NCBI RefSeq assembly: GCF_900111325.1
Contig: NZ_FOGW01000005.1
Span: 62,001 to 126,000, forward strand
DNA from: Lachnobacterium bovis
GTDB taxonomy: Bacteria; Bacillota; Clostridia; Lachnospirales; Lachnospiraceae
DNA: 64,000 bases
Direction: 5' to 3'
Shown here: positions 34,125 through 43,045 of the stretch, piece after piece
How the letters are laid out: each line of letters opens with the position of its first letter
How positions within the stretch are numbered: position 1 is the first letter of the stretch
The notes under the pieces: model-generated
Database searches by the model: none
What the model was told of the DNA's origin: nothing
The model's input: only the letters and a program-made list of their open reading frames with translations
Made by a program: the position numbers and the translations under genes

Positions 34125-34544
34125 ATGACAGCAGAACAATTATGGAAACAATCAGGATTAACAGGAGAATATGAAGCGTGGGCATTTTCTGATGCCACAG
34201 ATAAATTAGCAGCACTTGTGTGCGAAGGAACAAAAACAGCAACATGCTCCTCTTACGATATGTATGCAGTAGAAAATGAACCAATTCCTAAGGTTGGAGA
34301 GTACAGCGTTATTCTTGATTCTAAGGACAATGCAGTTTGTATCGTACGCACAACTAAGATTACTATTTGTCCTTTTAAGGATGTAACTGCAGAGCATGCA
34401 TATAAAGAGGGAGAAGGCGATAGAAGCCTTGATTATTGGCGTCAGGTTCATAAGAAATTCTTGGAGAGCGAACTTGAATCAATAGATATGGCTTTTAGTG
34501 AAGATGCAAAAGTTATTTGTGAAGAGTTTGAAGTGATAAAATAA
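34125..34544 (+). CDS. ASCH-domain protein
   Basis: This 139-residue cytoplasmic protein has the ASCH (PUA-like) fold that binds RNA or modified nucleosides. The conserved opening of the cavity is CEGTKTATCSSYDMY (about residues 29-43), the core strand VGEYSVILDSKDNAVCIVRTTKI, and the C-terminal EGDRSLDYWRQVHKKFL. Some ASCH proteins act as RNases or as acylcytidine amidohydrolases; the Lys, Thr and Glu of the cavity are present, but activity cannot be decided. It has its own promoter and an AAGGAGA ribosome site. The 138 bases after it hold no recognisable gene. Confidence 0.85.
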   Translation: MTAEQLWKQSGLTGEYEAWAFSDATDKLAALVCEGTKTATCSSYDMYAVENEPIPKVGEYSVILDSKDNAVCIVRTTKITICPFKDVTAEHAYKEGEGDRSLDYWRQVHKKFLESELESIDMAFSEDAKVICEEFEVIK

Positions 34545-34682
34545 TGCTTATATTCTCAGAAGGAGTATTCTCGTGAGCTGCTGGAGGAATATAATCATAT
34601 TTTAGGATGATGTAAAGGAAATTCAGACAAAGTAGAGCCAGTAGCTTATTAAACATGCACAAATAAGAATAGAGAGGATTGT

Positions 34683-35750
34683 ATGATTTGTAAAAAGTTT
34701 AAAAACCAAGTTAAAACTATAGTAATGTTTTTAACAATATGTTTTTTTGTGTCAGGGGAGTTTGTTTCTTGTAAGCAAATTGAAAGTAATAATAACAAAA
34801 ATAATAAAATTAATCAACAAAGTCTAGCAAAAAAAAATAATGCTATAAAAAATTTAAAGGAAAAAATAAAGGATGCACCTAAGACGGCATGCGAGGTTCC
34901 AGATGAGTATAAAAAAGAATCTGCGCAAAAAGGAAAATTAATAAAATTATTCTATAAATCAAAAATGAGTAATGCTAGTGCAATCGAAATTGATAAACAA
35001 GCGACTGTATATATTCCATACGGATATAATAAAAAAAATAAGTATGATGTTGTTTATTTATGTCATGGGTATGGCGCAAACTTAAATACTTTTTTAGGAA
35101 CACAAGATAGTCCAAGACAATTTAAAAATATTTTGGATAATATGATAATGAATAAAGAAATTAAGCCCGTAATTGTAGTTACTCCTACATACACTAATAA
35201 GTATAGCAATTATTATGATAAGCTTGATGGTATGACTGATGAAATAGTAAATTATTTAATTCCTGCAGTAGAAGGTCAATATAGTTCTTATGCGAAGAAT
35301 ACTACACCAGAAGAATTAATTAAATCAAGAAATCATAGGGCTATAGGTGGTTTTTCTATGGGGGGCTGTACAACCTGGAGAGCTTTTAGGAGGCATTTAG
35401 ACTATTTTAAATATTATATGCCAATGAGTATGCCAATTTATTATTATGAATCTGGTTACAATAAGCCACAAAATGATAAAACAGCACCAACATTAGCTGA
35501 AGCAGCGGAAAAGTCGGGCTACAAACCTAATGATTATGCAATTTATGCAGCATCAGGAGATAATGATTTTATGAATGAAGCCACTAAACAGGTTGTGGAG
35601 GTATTAAAAGAGTATCCTAATCAATTTAAGTATACAGAGACTAATTTTTCAGATGGAAATTTGATGTTTACAACTTTTGAGGGATATCATCGTTATTATT
35701 TCTCTAATCCATATATGTATAATGGATTAAGACGTTTTTTTAGAGAGTAG
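34683..35750 (+). CDS. Secreted feruloyl/acetyl esterase-like alpha/beta hydrolase
   Basis: This 355-residue protein has a signal peptide with a possible lipobox (VSC, Cys near residue 30), an Asn/Lys-rich linker, and an esterase D/CE1-type domain. The nucleophile is S225 in GGFSMGG; the acid and histidine are likely in ASGDND and EGYHRYYF; the oxyanion region is YLCHGYGAN. CE1 enzymes remove feruloyl or acetyl groups from plant polysaccharides. Its place between the acyl-decorated polysaccharide locus and transport genes allows either a dietary xylan role or deacylation of the cell's own polymer. It is followed by the MATE gene after 8 bases. Confidence 0.82.
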   Translation: MICKKFKNQVKTIVMFLTICFFVSGEFVSCKQIESNNNKNNKINQQSLAKKNNAIKNLKEKIKDAPKTACEVPDEYKKESAQKGKLIKLFYKSKMSNASAIEIDKQATVYIPYGYNKKNKYDVVYLCHGYGANLNTFLGTQDSPRQFKNILDNMIMNKEIKPVIVVTPTYTNKYSNYYDKLDGMTDEIVNYLIPAVEGQYSSYAKNTTPEELIKSRNHRAIGGFSMGGCTTWRAFRRHLDYFKYYMPMSMPIYYYESGYNKPQNDKTAPTLAEAAEKSGYKPNDYAIYAASGDNDFMNEATKQVVEVLKEYPNQFKYTETNFSDGNLMFTTFEGYHRYYFSNPYMYNGLRRFFRE

Positions 35751-35758
35751 TTTTATAT

Positions 35759-37111
35759 ATGGAAAAAAATAAAGATTTAATGACAGAAGGTCATATTTAT
35801 AATAAAATTATAGTATTTGCATTACCAATTTTCCTAGGAAATTTATTTCAACAGTTGTATAATGCAGTTGATTCAGTTATAGTAGGAAATTTTATTGGAA
35901 GTAATGCATTAGCTGCGGTTAGTTCAGCCGGAAATCTTATATTTATGATAATAGGTTTCTTTAGCGGAATTGCAATAGGAGCAGGTGTAATCATAGCAAG
36001 GTTTATTGGCGCAAAAGATGATAAAAGGACAGTATTAGCTGTTCATTCAACAGTTGCACTAGGCTTTGTATTTTCTGTAATATTAACTATTGTAGGCGTT
36101 CTTGGAGCACCTATGGTATTGAAATTAATGAGTACACCCAAAGTTGTATTAAAAGAATCAATAGTGTATTTTCAGGTTTATTTTGCAGGATCAATAGGTT
36201 TTGTAATGTACAATACTTTTGTGGGTATAATTCAAGCTACAGGAGATTCTAGACATCCGTTATATTATTTAGTAATGTCATCTATAGTTAATATAGTTTT
36301 AGATTTGTTGTTAATCGGCAAAATGGGATTTGGTGTTGGAGCTGCTGCTTTTGCAACGGCAATATCTCAATTTTTTAGTGCAATTTTATGCATTAGATAT
36401 TTAATGAAAAGCAAAGAAGCATATAGGTTACAATGGCGCAAAGTTAAATTTGATAAAGAAATAACTTTAAAAATCATAAAATATGGTTTGCCTTCAGGTC
36501 TTCAAAATTCAATAATGTCTTTGTCTAATGTAGTTATTCAATCCTACATTAATTCTTATGGACATTTTGCAATGGCAGGAATTGGAGCCTTTGTTAAAAT
36601 TGAAGGCTTTATCTTTATTCCAGTGACAAGTTTTACAATGGCAATTACTACATTTGTTAGTCAAAATCTTGGAGCCCAAAAATTAGATAGGGTAAAAAAA
36701 GGTATCCGTTTTGGATTAATATGCACATTATTATCAGCAGAATCATTGGGAATTATTTTGTTTTCTTTTGCCCCAAAACTGATTTCGTTTTTTGATAAAA
36801 ATAAAACAGTTATAGAATATGGAGCTCAAAGAGCACATATTGTATGTTTGTTTTTCTTTTTGTGTGCATATACTCATTTTATGTCAGCTGTATTGCGTGG
36901 TATAGGTAGACCTATGGTTCCAATGTTTGTATTTCTTTTTTGTTGGTGCGTTGTTAGAATCATTTTTCTTGCAGTCGTAAATATCTTTATTCACACAATT
37001 TATACTACATATTGGGTTTATCCTTTGACTTGGATATTAAGTGCATTGGTTTTGACATTGTATTATAAAAATCTAAATTTAAATGATGCAATTCGAGATA
37101 TGAATGTTTAA
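35759..37111 (+). CDS. MATE-family multidrug efflux transporter
   Basis: This 450-residue protein has 12 predicted membrane helices in two halves. The N-terminal stretch IIVFALPIFLGNLFQQLYNAVDSVIVGNF and the mirror stretch in the second half (GLPSGLQNSIMSLSNVVIQSYINSYG) are typical of the NorM/DinF-like MATE family. It exports cationic compounds using an ion gradient. It begins 8 bases after the esterase stop with only a weak ribosome site (AGAGAG), suggesting coupling. No regulator is adjacent, and the substrate is unknown. Confidence 0.9.
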   Translation: MEKNKDLMTEGHIYNKIIVFALPIFLGNLFQQLYNAVDSVIVGNFIGSNALAAVSSAGNLIFMIIGFFSGIAIGAGVIIARFIGAKDDKRTVLAVHSTVALGFVFSVILTIVGVLGAPMVLKLMSTPKVVLKESIVYFQVYFAGSIGFVMYNTFVGIIQATGDSRHPLYYLVMSSIVNIVLDLLLIGKMGFGVGAAAFATAISQFFSAILCIRYLMKSKEAYRLQWRKVKFDKEITLKIIKYGLPSGLQNSIMSLSNVVIQSYINSYGHFAMAGIGAFVKIEGFIFIPVTSFTMAITTFVSQNLGAQKLDRVKKGIRFGLICTLLSAESLGIILFSFAPKLISFFDKNKTVIEYGAQRAHIVCLFFFLCAYTHFMSAVLRGIGRPMVPMFVFLFCWCVVRIIFLAVVNIFIHTIYTTYWVYPLTWILSALVLTLYYKNLNLNDAIRDMNV

Positions 37112-37152
37112 CATTTTATAATTGTGAATTGTTAACATGGGAGGTAGTAGGT

Positions 37153-38262
37153 ATGATGAATAGAGAAAAAAGTATAATAAAGACGAGTATAATAGGCATT
37201 GTAACGAACTGTTTGCTGGCATTATTTAAAGCAATTGTTGGGGCGTTGACAAACTCAATAGCGATTGTTTTAGATGCTATTAATAATTTAAGTGATGCTA
37301 TGTCTTCTATTGTTACTATTGTTGGAACTAAATTAGCAAATAAGGAAGCCGATAAAAAACATCCATTAGGATACGGTAGAGTTGAGTATTTGAGTGCAAC
37401 AATAATTGCGTGTATCGTTTTGTATGCAGGATTTACTTCTTTTGTAGAATCAATAAAGAAAATTATTTCTCCACAAAAGCCAAATTATACAATTGTAAGT
37501 ATAATAATAATTTGTGTCGCTGTATTTGTGAAAATAATACTAGGAACTTATGTAAAAAATAAAGGTGAAAAATTAAATTCTGATTCGTTAGTTGCATCAG
37601 GTACAGATGCTTTATTTGATGCAATTATTTCTGCATCAACAGTATTAGCAGCTTTGATTTTCGTTTGGTTTAAAATTAGTCTTGAAGCATATATTGGTGC
37701 TGTTATTTCTGTGATAATTATTAAATCAGGTGTAGAAATTTTAAGAGATACAATTAGTAAGATATTAGGAGAAAGAGTTGATGGTTCTTTTACTAAAAAA
37801 ATAAAGAAAACAGTCAATAGTATAGAGGATGTAAAAGGAGCATATGATTTGATTTTACATAATTATGGCCCAGATAAGTTTGTTGGTTCAATTCATATTG
37901 AAGTAAATGATACATTAAGTGCTAATGATATTGACAGAATATCGCGTAAAGTATATGAAAAGGTTCTTTTAGAGCATGGTGTTTTTTTAGAAGGTGTTGG
38001 GATATATTCTATTAATACCCAAGATGAAGAAGCATTGATTTTGAGAAAAAAAATCGTTAAATTAGTTCGTTCAATAGAGGGAACAATGCAAGTGCATGGA
38101 TTTTACGTCGATAAAAAAGAATCGAAAATATCTTTTGATACTGTAATAGAATATGGAGCAAAAGATAAGAATGAAATTCTACAGGAAATTCAAAATTTGT
38201 TAAAGAAAGAAATGCCCGAGTATACGTATTTTATTAATATTGATAGGGATGTTTCTGACTGA
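37153..38262 (+). CDS. Cation diffusion facilitator family transporter
   Basis: This 369-residue divalent-metal exporter (Zn, Fe, Mn or Cd) has six TM helices with the metal site D in VLDAINNLSDAMSS and the HPLGYGRVEY loop, and a second Asp pair in ASGTDALFDA. The cytoplasmic C-terminal domain (from about residue 200) has the ferredoxin-like fold with HNYGPDKFVGSIHIEV, plus an extra domain of about 80 residues after the normal end, which is typical of the larger clostridial CDF proteins. The start at 37153 follows GGGAGG by eight bases; 37129 would precede that site. Metal specificity is not readable. Confidence 0.9.
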   Translation: MMNREKSIIKTSIIGIVTNCLLALFKAIVGALTNSIAIVLDAINNLSDAMSSIVTIVGTKLANKEADKKHPLGYGRVEYLSATIIACIVLYAGFTSFVESIKKIISPQKPNYTIVSIIIICVAVFVKIILGTYVKNKGEKLNSDSLVASGTDALFDAIISASTVLAALIFVWFKISLEAYIGAVISVIIIKSGVEILRDTISKILGERVDGSFTKKIKKTVNSIEDVKGAYDLILHNYGPDKFVGSIHIEVNDTLSANDIDRISRKVYEKVLLEHGVFLEGVGIYSINTQDEEALILRKKIVKLVRSIEGTMQVHGFYVDKKESKISFDTVIEYGAKDKNEILQEIQNLLKKEMPEYTYFINIDRDVSD

Positions 38263-38331
38263 TAAAAAAGAGGACTTCTCAAGCAAAGTCACAAAATACA
38301 TATATTTTAAGAGAAAGGCTAGAAATTAATT

Positions 38332-38958
38332 ATGAGTTTAACACAAGAAAAAATAGAAAAAATAGATAAGTTATGTGAGTTCTTTATTATCATTGATAAA
38401 GAAAAGGAAATATTTCGTCAAACATATTTAGCAGATGCATCAAGAAAGGAAAATGATGCGGAACATGCATGGCATATGGCTATAATGGTTATGCTACTTA
38501 AGGACTATGCCAATGAGCCAATTGATGAGCTTAGAACAATAGAAATGTTATTAGTGCACGATTTAGTGGAAATTTACGCAGGTGACACATATGCGTACGA
38601 TGAAGAGGGAAAGAAGTCTCAGAGAAAGAGAGAATTAGAAAGTGCAGATAATTTATTCGGTATTTTACCAGAAGACGAAAGAAAAATGATTCGTGGTTTA
38701 TGGGACGAATTTGAAAAATATGAAACTCCTGAATCAAAATTTGCACATACAATGGATAATCTACAACCTGTTCTTCTAAATGCAGCTACAGGAGGTAAAG
38801 GATGGCTTGAAAAAAAACCTAAAATCAGTCAGATTATGGAAAGAAATAAAAAAACTGCAGAGGGATCAAAAGATTTATGGGAGTATTTTGGTAAAAAATA
38901 TATTCGACCTAATATAACTCCCAATAAAATACAAGAAGATGTTGAGTTTGAATTTTAA
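38332..38958 (+). CDS. HDDC2/YfbR-like HD-domain 5'-nucleotidase
   Basis: This 208-residue protein has the HD metal centre of the YfbR/HDDC2 family: DAEHAWHMA, EMLLVHDLVEIYAGDTYAY and MDNLQPVLLNA. Such enzymes dephosphorylate deoxynucleoside monophosphates. The spacing HD...EIYAGD is diagnostic of HDDC2-type proteins. Its stop codon overlaps the stop of the convergent AraC gene by three bases, so no terminator lies between them. RBS is AAAGG with wide spacing. Confidence 0.87.
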   Translation: MSLTQEKIEKIDKLCEFFIIIDKEKEIFRQTYLADASRKENDAEHAWHMAIMVMLLKDYANEPIDELRTIEMLLVHDLVEIYAGDTYAYDEEGKKSQRKRELESADNLFGILPEDERKMIRGLWDEFEKYETPESKFAHTMDNLQPVLLNAATGGKGWLEKKPKISQIMERNKKTAEGSKDLWEYFGKKYIRPNITPNKIQEDVEFEF

Positions 38959-39830
38959 GTATTCTTCTTTTTGTATTCTTTAGGTGTAAGAGAAGTGTGT
39001 TTTTTAAAAGTACGATTGAAATGATTGATATTTTTAAAACCACACTTTTCGGATATTTCATATATTAAGATGTTTTGAGTGTCTAATAAATATTTAGCAT
39101 AATCAATACGAGCTTTAGTCAGATCATCCTTAGGTGAGATATTAAAAAATTTTCTATAATAGACATAAAATTGACTTTTCCCCATATTTGTGCACTCGCA
39201 TAATTCTTCTATTTTCCATTCATGATCAAGTTGGTTGAGCATTCTTAGACGAAGACTAGCAAAAGAATCATATATTGAGGTGTATTTCTTTTCCTGATGA
39301 AATTCGTTCTCTTCACAAGATCTTTTTAAAAAAACAAATAATACGTTCATTAATGCAGAACACATTTCTTTTTTTAGAACGTTTTTATTTATTTGTTCAT
39401 CCTGTATTTTTTTTATTAGTTGAAGGATATTTGAAGTATTATTAGGATAAAAAATAGTATTAAGCGGTAGGTTGTATTTTTCAACTTCTTCTTTATCACA
39501 AGAAAAATGAATGAAAGAATTAATAAATTTTTTTTGTGCTTTATAATATTGCATAGTTCCTGGAGTATAAAGTATGCAGCAGTTTTGCTGTGACAATTTC
39601 TCTGTTAGTGTTGGATTAAAATTTTCAGGATAATTAGCCATAAAAGATGAACTTGAACGATTATTATTTATTTGTTTTCTCTTGTTAACAATGCTTTTAT
39701 CAGATTTAAAATAAAAGTACATAGGATATTCTATGATAAGTAATAAATAATCTCCAGAACCGTGTGGTCTATAAATAGTGTCATAATCTGGATTTTGTAC
39801 GTTGTATCCGCAATAATTAATAGTATACAT
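38955..39830 (-). CDS. AraC-family transcriptional regulator
   Basis: This 291-residue regulator has an N-terminal sugar-binding-like domain (about 1-170) and two C-terminal HTH motifs: EELCECTNMGKSQFYVYYRKFF and YEISEKCGFKNINHFNRTFKKH, ending LTPKEYKK. Such proteins often control sugar use genes, but no clear target lies beside it: it is convergent with the HD gene and divergent from pepV across 420 bases. The ribosome site AAAGGAGA is good. The inducer is unknown. Confidence 0.9.
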   Translation of the reverse strand: MYTINYCGYNVQNPDYDTIYRPHGSGDYLLLIIEYPMYFYFKSDKSIVNKRKQINNNRSSSSFMANYPENFNPTLTEKLSQQNCCILYTPGTMQYYKAQKKFINSFIHFSCDKEEVEKYNLPLNTIFYPNNTSNILQLIKKIQDEQINKNVLKKEMCSALMNVLFVFLKRSCEENEFHQEKKYTSIYDSFASLRLRMLNQLDHEWKIEELCECTNMGKSQFYVYYRKFFNISPKDDLTKARIDYAKYLLDTQNILIYEISEKCGFKNINHFNRTFKKHTSLTPKEYKKKNT

Positions 39831-40139
39831 AATAAAATCTCCTTTTAATTCCTAAATTATATTTTAATATTAATCGGAGAATAAATCAATTCCATCGGAA
39901 AAAATTACGTTGTTTGTTTTTTTTAAAATTAGTAAAATAATATGGAAATATTGTTGAAAACGCAGTAGAAATGCCCTGAAATGAGTGTGTTTTTTCTATT
40001 AATCGCTTAATTATGAAATTATAGTCTAACATCTAATTTCTATCCTTCCTGTAAGTGATTATTAGTTTCATTCATTTCAAATGATATTTCTTTCATTCAA
40101 AATCTTATGTTTTTTATAAAATACTAGGTATTTTTAAAG
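39831..40139. other. Intergenic region between araC-type gene and pepV
   Basis: This stretch holds the ribosome site of the AraC gene at its left end and otherwise AT-rich sequence with no convincing gene, tRNA or repeat. Any transcript from it would run into the hairpin at 40140-40177. Confidence 0.5.
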
Positions 40140-40177
40140 TCCGCATTTTTTGGTATTGAAAAGTGTGGATTTTTTTT
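40140..40177 (+). terminator. Terminator-like hairpin in the pepV leader
   Basis: TCCGCATTTT (40140-40149) pairs with AAAAGTGTGGA (40159-40169, with G-T pairs) and T8 follows. No gene precedes it on this strand for over 1 kb, so it is either an attenuator of pepV or ends a small RNA. A second hairpin, GTGAAT/ATTCAC, follows at about 40192-40217. Confidence 0.6.
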
Positions 40178-40253
40178 ATAAAATTAAAAGGTGTGAATGT
40201 TAATTTCGATATTCACATTCTAGTTAGAGTGATTATAGAAAGGACATGAAAAT

Positions 40254-41624
40254 ATGGATAATCAAATTATTAAAGAAAAAGTTTGGTCTTATAAAGACGA
40301 AATGCTAGATAGACTTGAAAAATTAATTTCAATACAAAGTGAAATGTCAGCTCCAACAGCTGATGCTCCATTTGGAGAAAAACCATTATTAGCACTTACA
40401 ACAGCATTAGAGATGCTTGAAAAAGATGGTTTTGAAACAAAGAACGTAGATAACTATGCTGGATATGCTCAGATGGGCGAAGGAGAAGAGTTAATTGGTG
40501 TTGTTGGACATTTAGACGTTGTTCCAGCTAAAAAAAGCGATGGCTGGGATACAGATCCTTATACATTAGTTGAAAAAGATGGAGTCCTTTACGGTAGAGG
40601 TGTTGCTGATGATAAAGGTGCTGTTGTTGCATCAATGATAGCTATGAAAGTTATTAAAGATTTAGGAATAGATGTAAACAAAAGAGTACGTTTAATTATG
40701 GGTACTAACGAGGAAAACGGTTCACGTTGTCTTGAACATTATGTAGAAAAAGAGGGACATGTTGATTATGGATTTACTCCTGATGGTGATTTTCCAGCTA
40801 TTCATGGTGAAAAGGGAATTATGCAGGGTAAATATGTATCTAAAACAAGCAAAATCATTGATATCTGTGGAGGTACTGTGGCAAATGCTGTTCCGGGTAA
40901 AGTTTCAGCTAAGGTTGTAAGCGGTTCTTACTCAGCAGAAAAATTAGATGCTTTCTTTAAGGAAAATGATATTAAATATACTCTTGAGTGTAAAGATGAT
41001 TGTGATGTTATAGAAGTTATGGGAGTTGCAGCTCATGCATCTACTCCAGACCTTGGTGTTAATGCAATTAGTTATTTAGTTGTAGGATTAAAAGAAGCTG
41101 GAATGCAAGATGAATTTGTTGATTTCTATTGTTCTCACTTTGGATTAGAGTTAAATGGTGCTATGATTGGTGCTGATTTATCTGATGAATATGGTAATTT
41201 AACTCTAAACTGTGGTGTTATTTCAATGAAAGATGGAATGGTAGAAGGAACTGTTGATATCAGATTCCCTGTTACATTGACAACAGATAAAGTTTTAGCT
41301 GCTATGGAAGGACATTTAGAAGATTCAAATGGTAAAATCACATTTGATACATTGGTTAACCCATTATTCTTTGCACCAGATTCACCTTTAGTATCATCTT
41401 TATATGAAGCTTATGTTGAAGTTACTGGAGATACAGAAAATAAACCAATGGTAATTGGTGGCGGTACATACGCTAAAGAAATTAATAATACAATTGCATT
41501 TGGTTGTGCTTTCCCAGGATATGATTATAGAATTCATAATACAAATGAGTGGGTTAAAGTTGATGAGTTATTATTACAAGCTGAGATTTATGTACATGGT
41601 ATTTTAAAATTATTAGCAATTTAA
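40254..41624 (+). CDS. pepV: M20-family dipeptidase PepV
   Basis: This 456-residue cytoplasmic zinc dipeptidase (Sapep/PepV group) cleaves dipeptides with broad specificity. Metal and catalytic motifs are in order: GVVGHLDVVPA (metal His-x-Asp), LYGRGVADDKGAV, MGTNEENGSRCLEHY (catalytic Glu pair), FTPDGDFP, and the C-terminal GGGTYAKE. The lid domain lies in the middle. RBS AAAGGA precedes the ATG. It ends at a strong bidirectional terminator shared with the convergent lacI-type gene. Confidence 0.93.
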   Translation: MDNQIIKEKVWSYKDEMLDRLEKLISIQSEMSAPTADAPFGEKPLLALTTALEMLEKDGFETKNVDNYAGYAQMGEGEELIGVVGHLDVVPAKKSDGWDTDPYTLVEKDGVLYGRGVADDKGAVVASMIAMKVIKDLGIDVNKRVRLIMGTNEENGSRCLEHYVEKEGHVDYGFTPDGDFPAIHGEKGIMQGKYVSKTSKIIDICGGTVANAVPGKVSAKVVSGSYSAEKLDAFFKENDIKYTLECKDDCDVIEVMGVAAHASTPDLGVNAISYLVVGLKEAGMQDEFVDFYCSHFGLELNGAMIGADLSDEYGNLTLNCGVISMKDGMVEGTVDIRFPVTLTTDKVLAAMEGHLEDSNGKITFDTLVNPLFFAPDSPLVSSLYEAYVEVTGDTENKPMVIGGGTYAKEINNTIAFGCAFPGYDYRIHNTNEWVKVDELLLQAEIYVHGILKLLAI

Positions 41625-41643
41625 TATAACATTTTTTTAGAAA

Positions 41644-41698
41644 AGGTCATAAAAATGATAATATTTTTTATAATGAATCATTTTTATGACCTGATTTT
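41644..41698. terminator. Bidirectional terminator between pepV and the LacI-family gene
   Basis: Perfect 16-base arms (41644-41659 and 41677-41692, core AGGTCATAAAAATGAT) with a 17-base loop; T-runs flank on the plus strand and AT-rich sequence on the minus strand. It serves both convergent genes. Confidence 0.9.
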
Positions 41699-42715
41699 TT
41701 ATATTTTTTTACAACTATTTCTTTCTATAAGTTGATGAGGTACTATAATTTTTGTCTTTTTTTGAAGAGGATTTTTGATATAGTTAATTAACTGAGAAGC
41801 TGCTTCGATACCTAACTGCTTTGAATTAATATCTATGGATGTTAGTGTAGGCGTCGAAAAAACAGCTAATGCTGAATTATTAAATGATACTATAGATAAA
41901 TCGTTAGGAACGTTTAATCCACACGCAATAGCAGCTTTTGTTATAATCATAGCATATGTATCATCGCAAGCAAGTAACGCAGTCGGAGGATTATTGCCAG
42001 CTAATAAATTTTGTATTTTTTCATTAATGAAATTATCATTAGTATCATAATCAATAATATAGTTTGGATTAATCTGTATACCGTGTTCGGCTAATGCTAA
42101 AAAATAGCCAGATTTACGATCATTTGAATATACAAGGGAGTTACCTGCACCAATATAGGCTATTTTAGAATGACCTAAATTTATTAAGTAATTCGTACCT
42201 TGTCTTGCTGCCATTATATTATCATTATCTATGTAAAAAATGGCGTCATTATCATCCTCAGGTTTACCTATCATAGTAAATGGTAAATCATGATTTTTAA
42301 GATAGGAAATCACTTTATTTTGTATAGTAGAGTATGGAAAAATAATACCATCTAATGCGTCATAAGAATATAATCTTTTAATTTCATTTATGATACCTTC
42401 ATGATTGTTATTTGAAATGAGTATTGTACTAAATCCATTTTGATTACAATAGTAATTAATACCTAAAATAGCATTTAGAATAAATGAATTAGCATCATTT
42501 TCTCCAATATCTGTGTTAATAACTACTCCTATAGTTTTAAGAAAATTTCTTTTTTTATTTTTTAGGGGCTTTCCAGCATATCCTAATTGTTCTATTGCAT
42601 TTTTTACTTTATTTTTAGTTTTTATACTTATAGATGGGTTATCAGCTATTACCCTTGAAACAGTTGAAGGTGAAACACCCGCAAGTTTCGCAACATCTGT
42701 AATTGTAACATTCAT
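41699..42715 (-). CDS. LacI-family repressor, probable regulator of the PTS/malQ genes
   Basis: This 338-residue repressor has the LacI helix-turn-helix at residues 1-25 (TITDVAKLAGVSPSTVSRVI) with the hinge helix near 50, and a periplasmic-binding-type effector domain (GVVINTDIGENDANSF; ACDDTYAMIITKAA; SIVSFNNSALAVFSTPTLTSID). It is divergent from the PTS permease gene across 330 bases that hold an 18-base perfect palindrome. The neighbours make maltose, glucose or a glucoside the likely effector, as with MalR-type regulators. RBS is AAAGG. Confidence 0.9.
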   Translation of the reverse strand: MNVTITDVAKLAGVSPSTVSRVIADNPSISIKTKNKVKNAIEQLGYAGKPLKNKKRNFLKTIGVVINTDIGENDANSFILNAILGINYYCNQNGFSTILISNNNHEGIINEIKRLYSYDALDGIIFPYSTIQNKVISYLKNHDLPFTMIGKPEDDNDAIFYIDNDNIMAARQGTNYLINLGHSKIAYIGAGNSLVYSNDRKSGYFLALAEHGIQINPNYIIDYDTNDNFINEKIQNLLAGNNPPTALLACDDTYAMIITKAAIACGLNVPNDLSIVSFNNSALAVFSTPTLTSIDINSKQLGIEAASQLINYIKNPLQKKTKIIVPHQLIERNSCKKI

Positions 42716-42862
42716 TTAAAATACCTTTCCCTTTTTTATGTTATTATTTTTAAATATTAATATTTTCTTTTTCGAAAAATTAAATTTATATTTTATCTTT
42801 ATATTGCAAGTATAATTTAATTATTTTTAATAGTCAATATTAGGAAGATAAATGAATGAAAA

Positions 42863-42880
42863 ATTTGCATTATAATGCAA
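42863..42880. promoter_or_regulatory. Perfect 18-bp palindrome, candidate LacI-family operator
   Basis: TTTGCATTATAATGCAAA is a perfect palindrome between the divergent regulator and PTS genes, and its centre contains TATAAT on both strands. Two further TGCAA half-sites follow at 42886-42890 and 42898-42902. LacI-type repressors bind such symmetric sites. Confidence 0.5.
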
Positions 42881-42969
42881 AAATTATGCAAATGAATATG
42901 CAATGTCTACAAAAAACATTTTGGTCAATTGTGAAAAAAAGAGAAAAGCGAAAACATACGAAAAAACAC

Positions 42970-42998
42970 TTGAAAACGGCATTTTATTAAGTTATATT
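42970..42998 (+). promoter_or_regulatory. Promoter of the PTS operon overlapping a cre-like site
   Basis: TTGAAA (42970-42975), 17 bases, TATATT (42993-42998), 48 bases before the start codon. The -35 region reads TGAAAACGGCATTT, a partial match to the catabolite-responsive element consensus TGWAANCGNTNWCA, so CcpA control is possible. Confidence 0.5.
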
Positions 42999-43045
42999 TA
43001 AAGTCGTTAAAGGAAATATAATTTAAACAAAGGAGGAAATGCAAA

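Noticed and set aside
34545..34682. Small peptide gene between the ASCH and esterase genes
   Set aside because: A short frame resembling RELLEEYN exists but has no start codon or ribosome site in frame.
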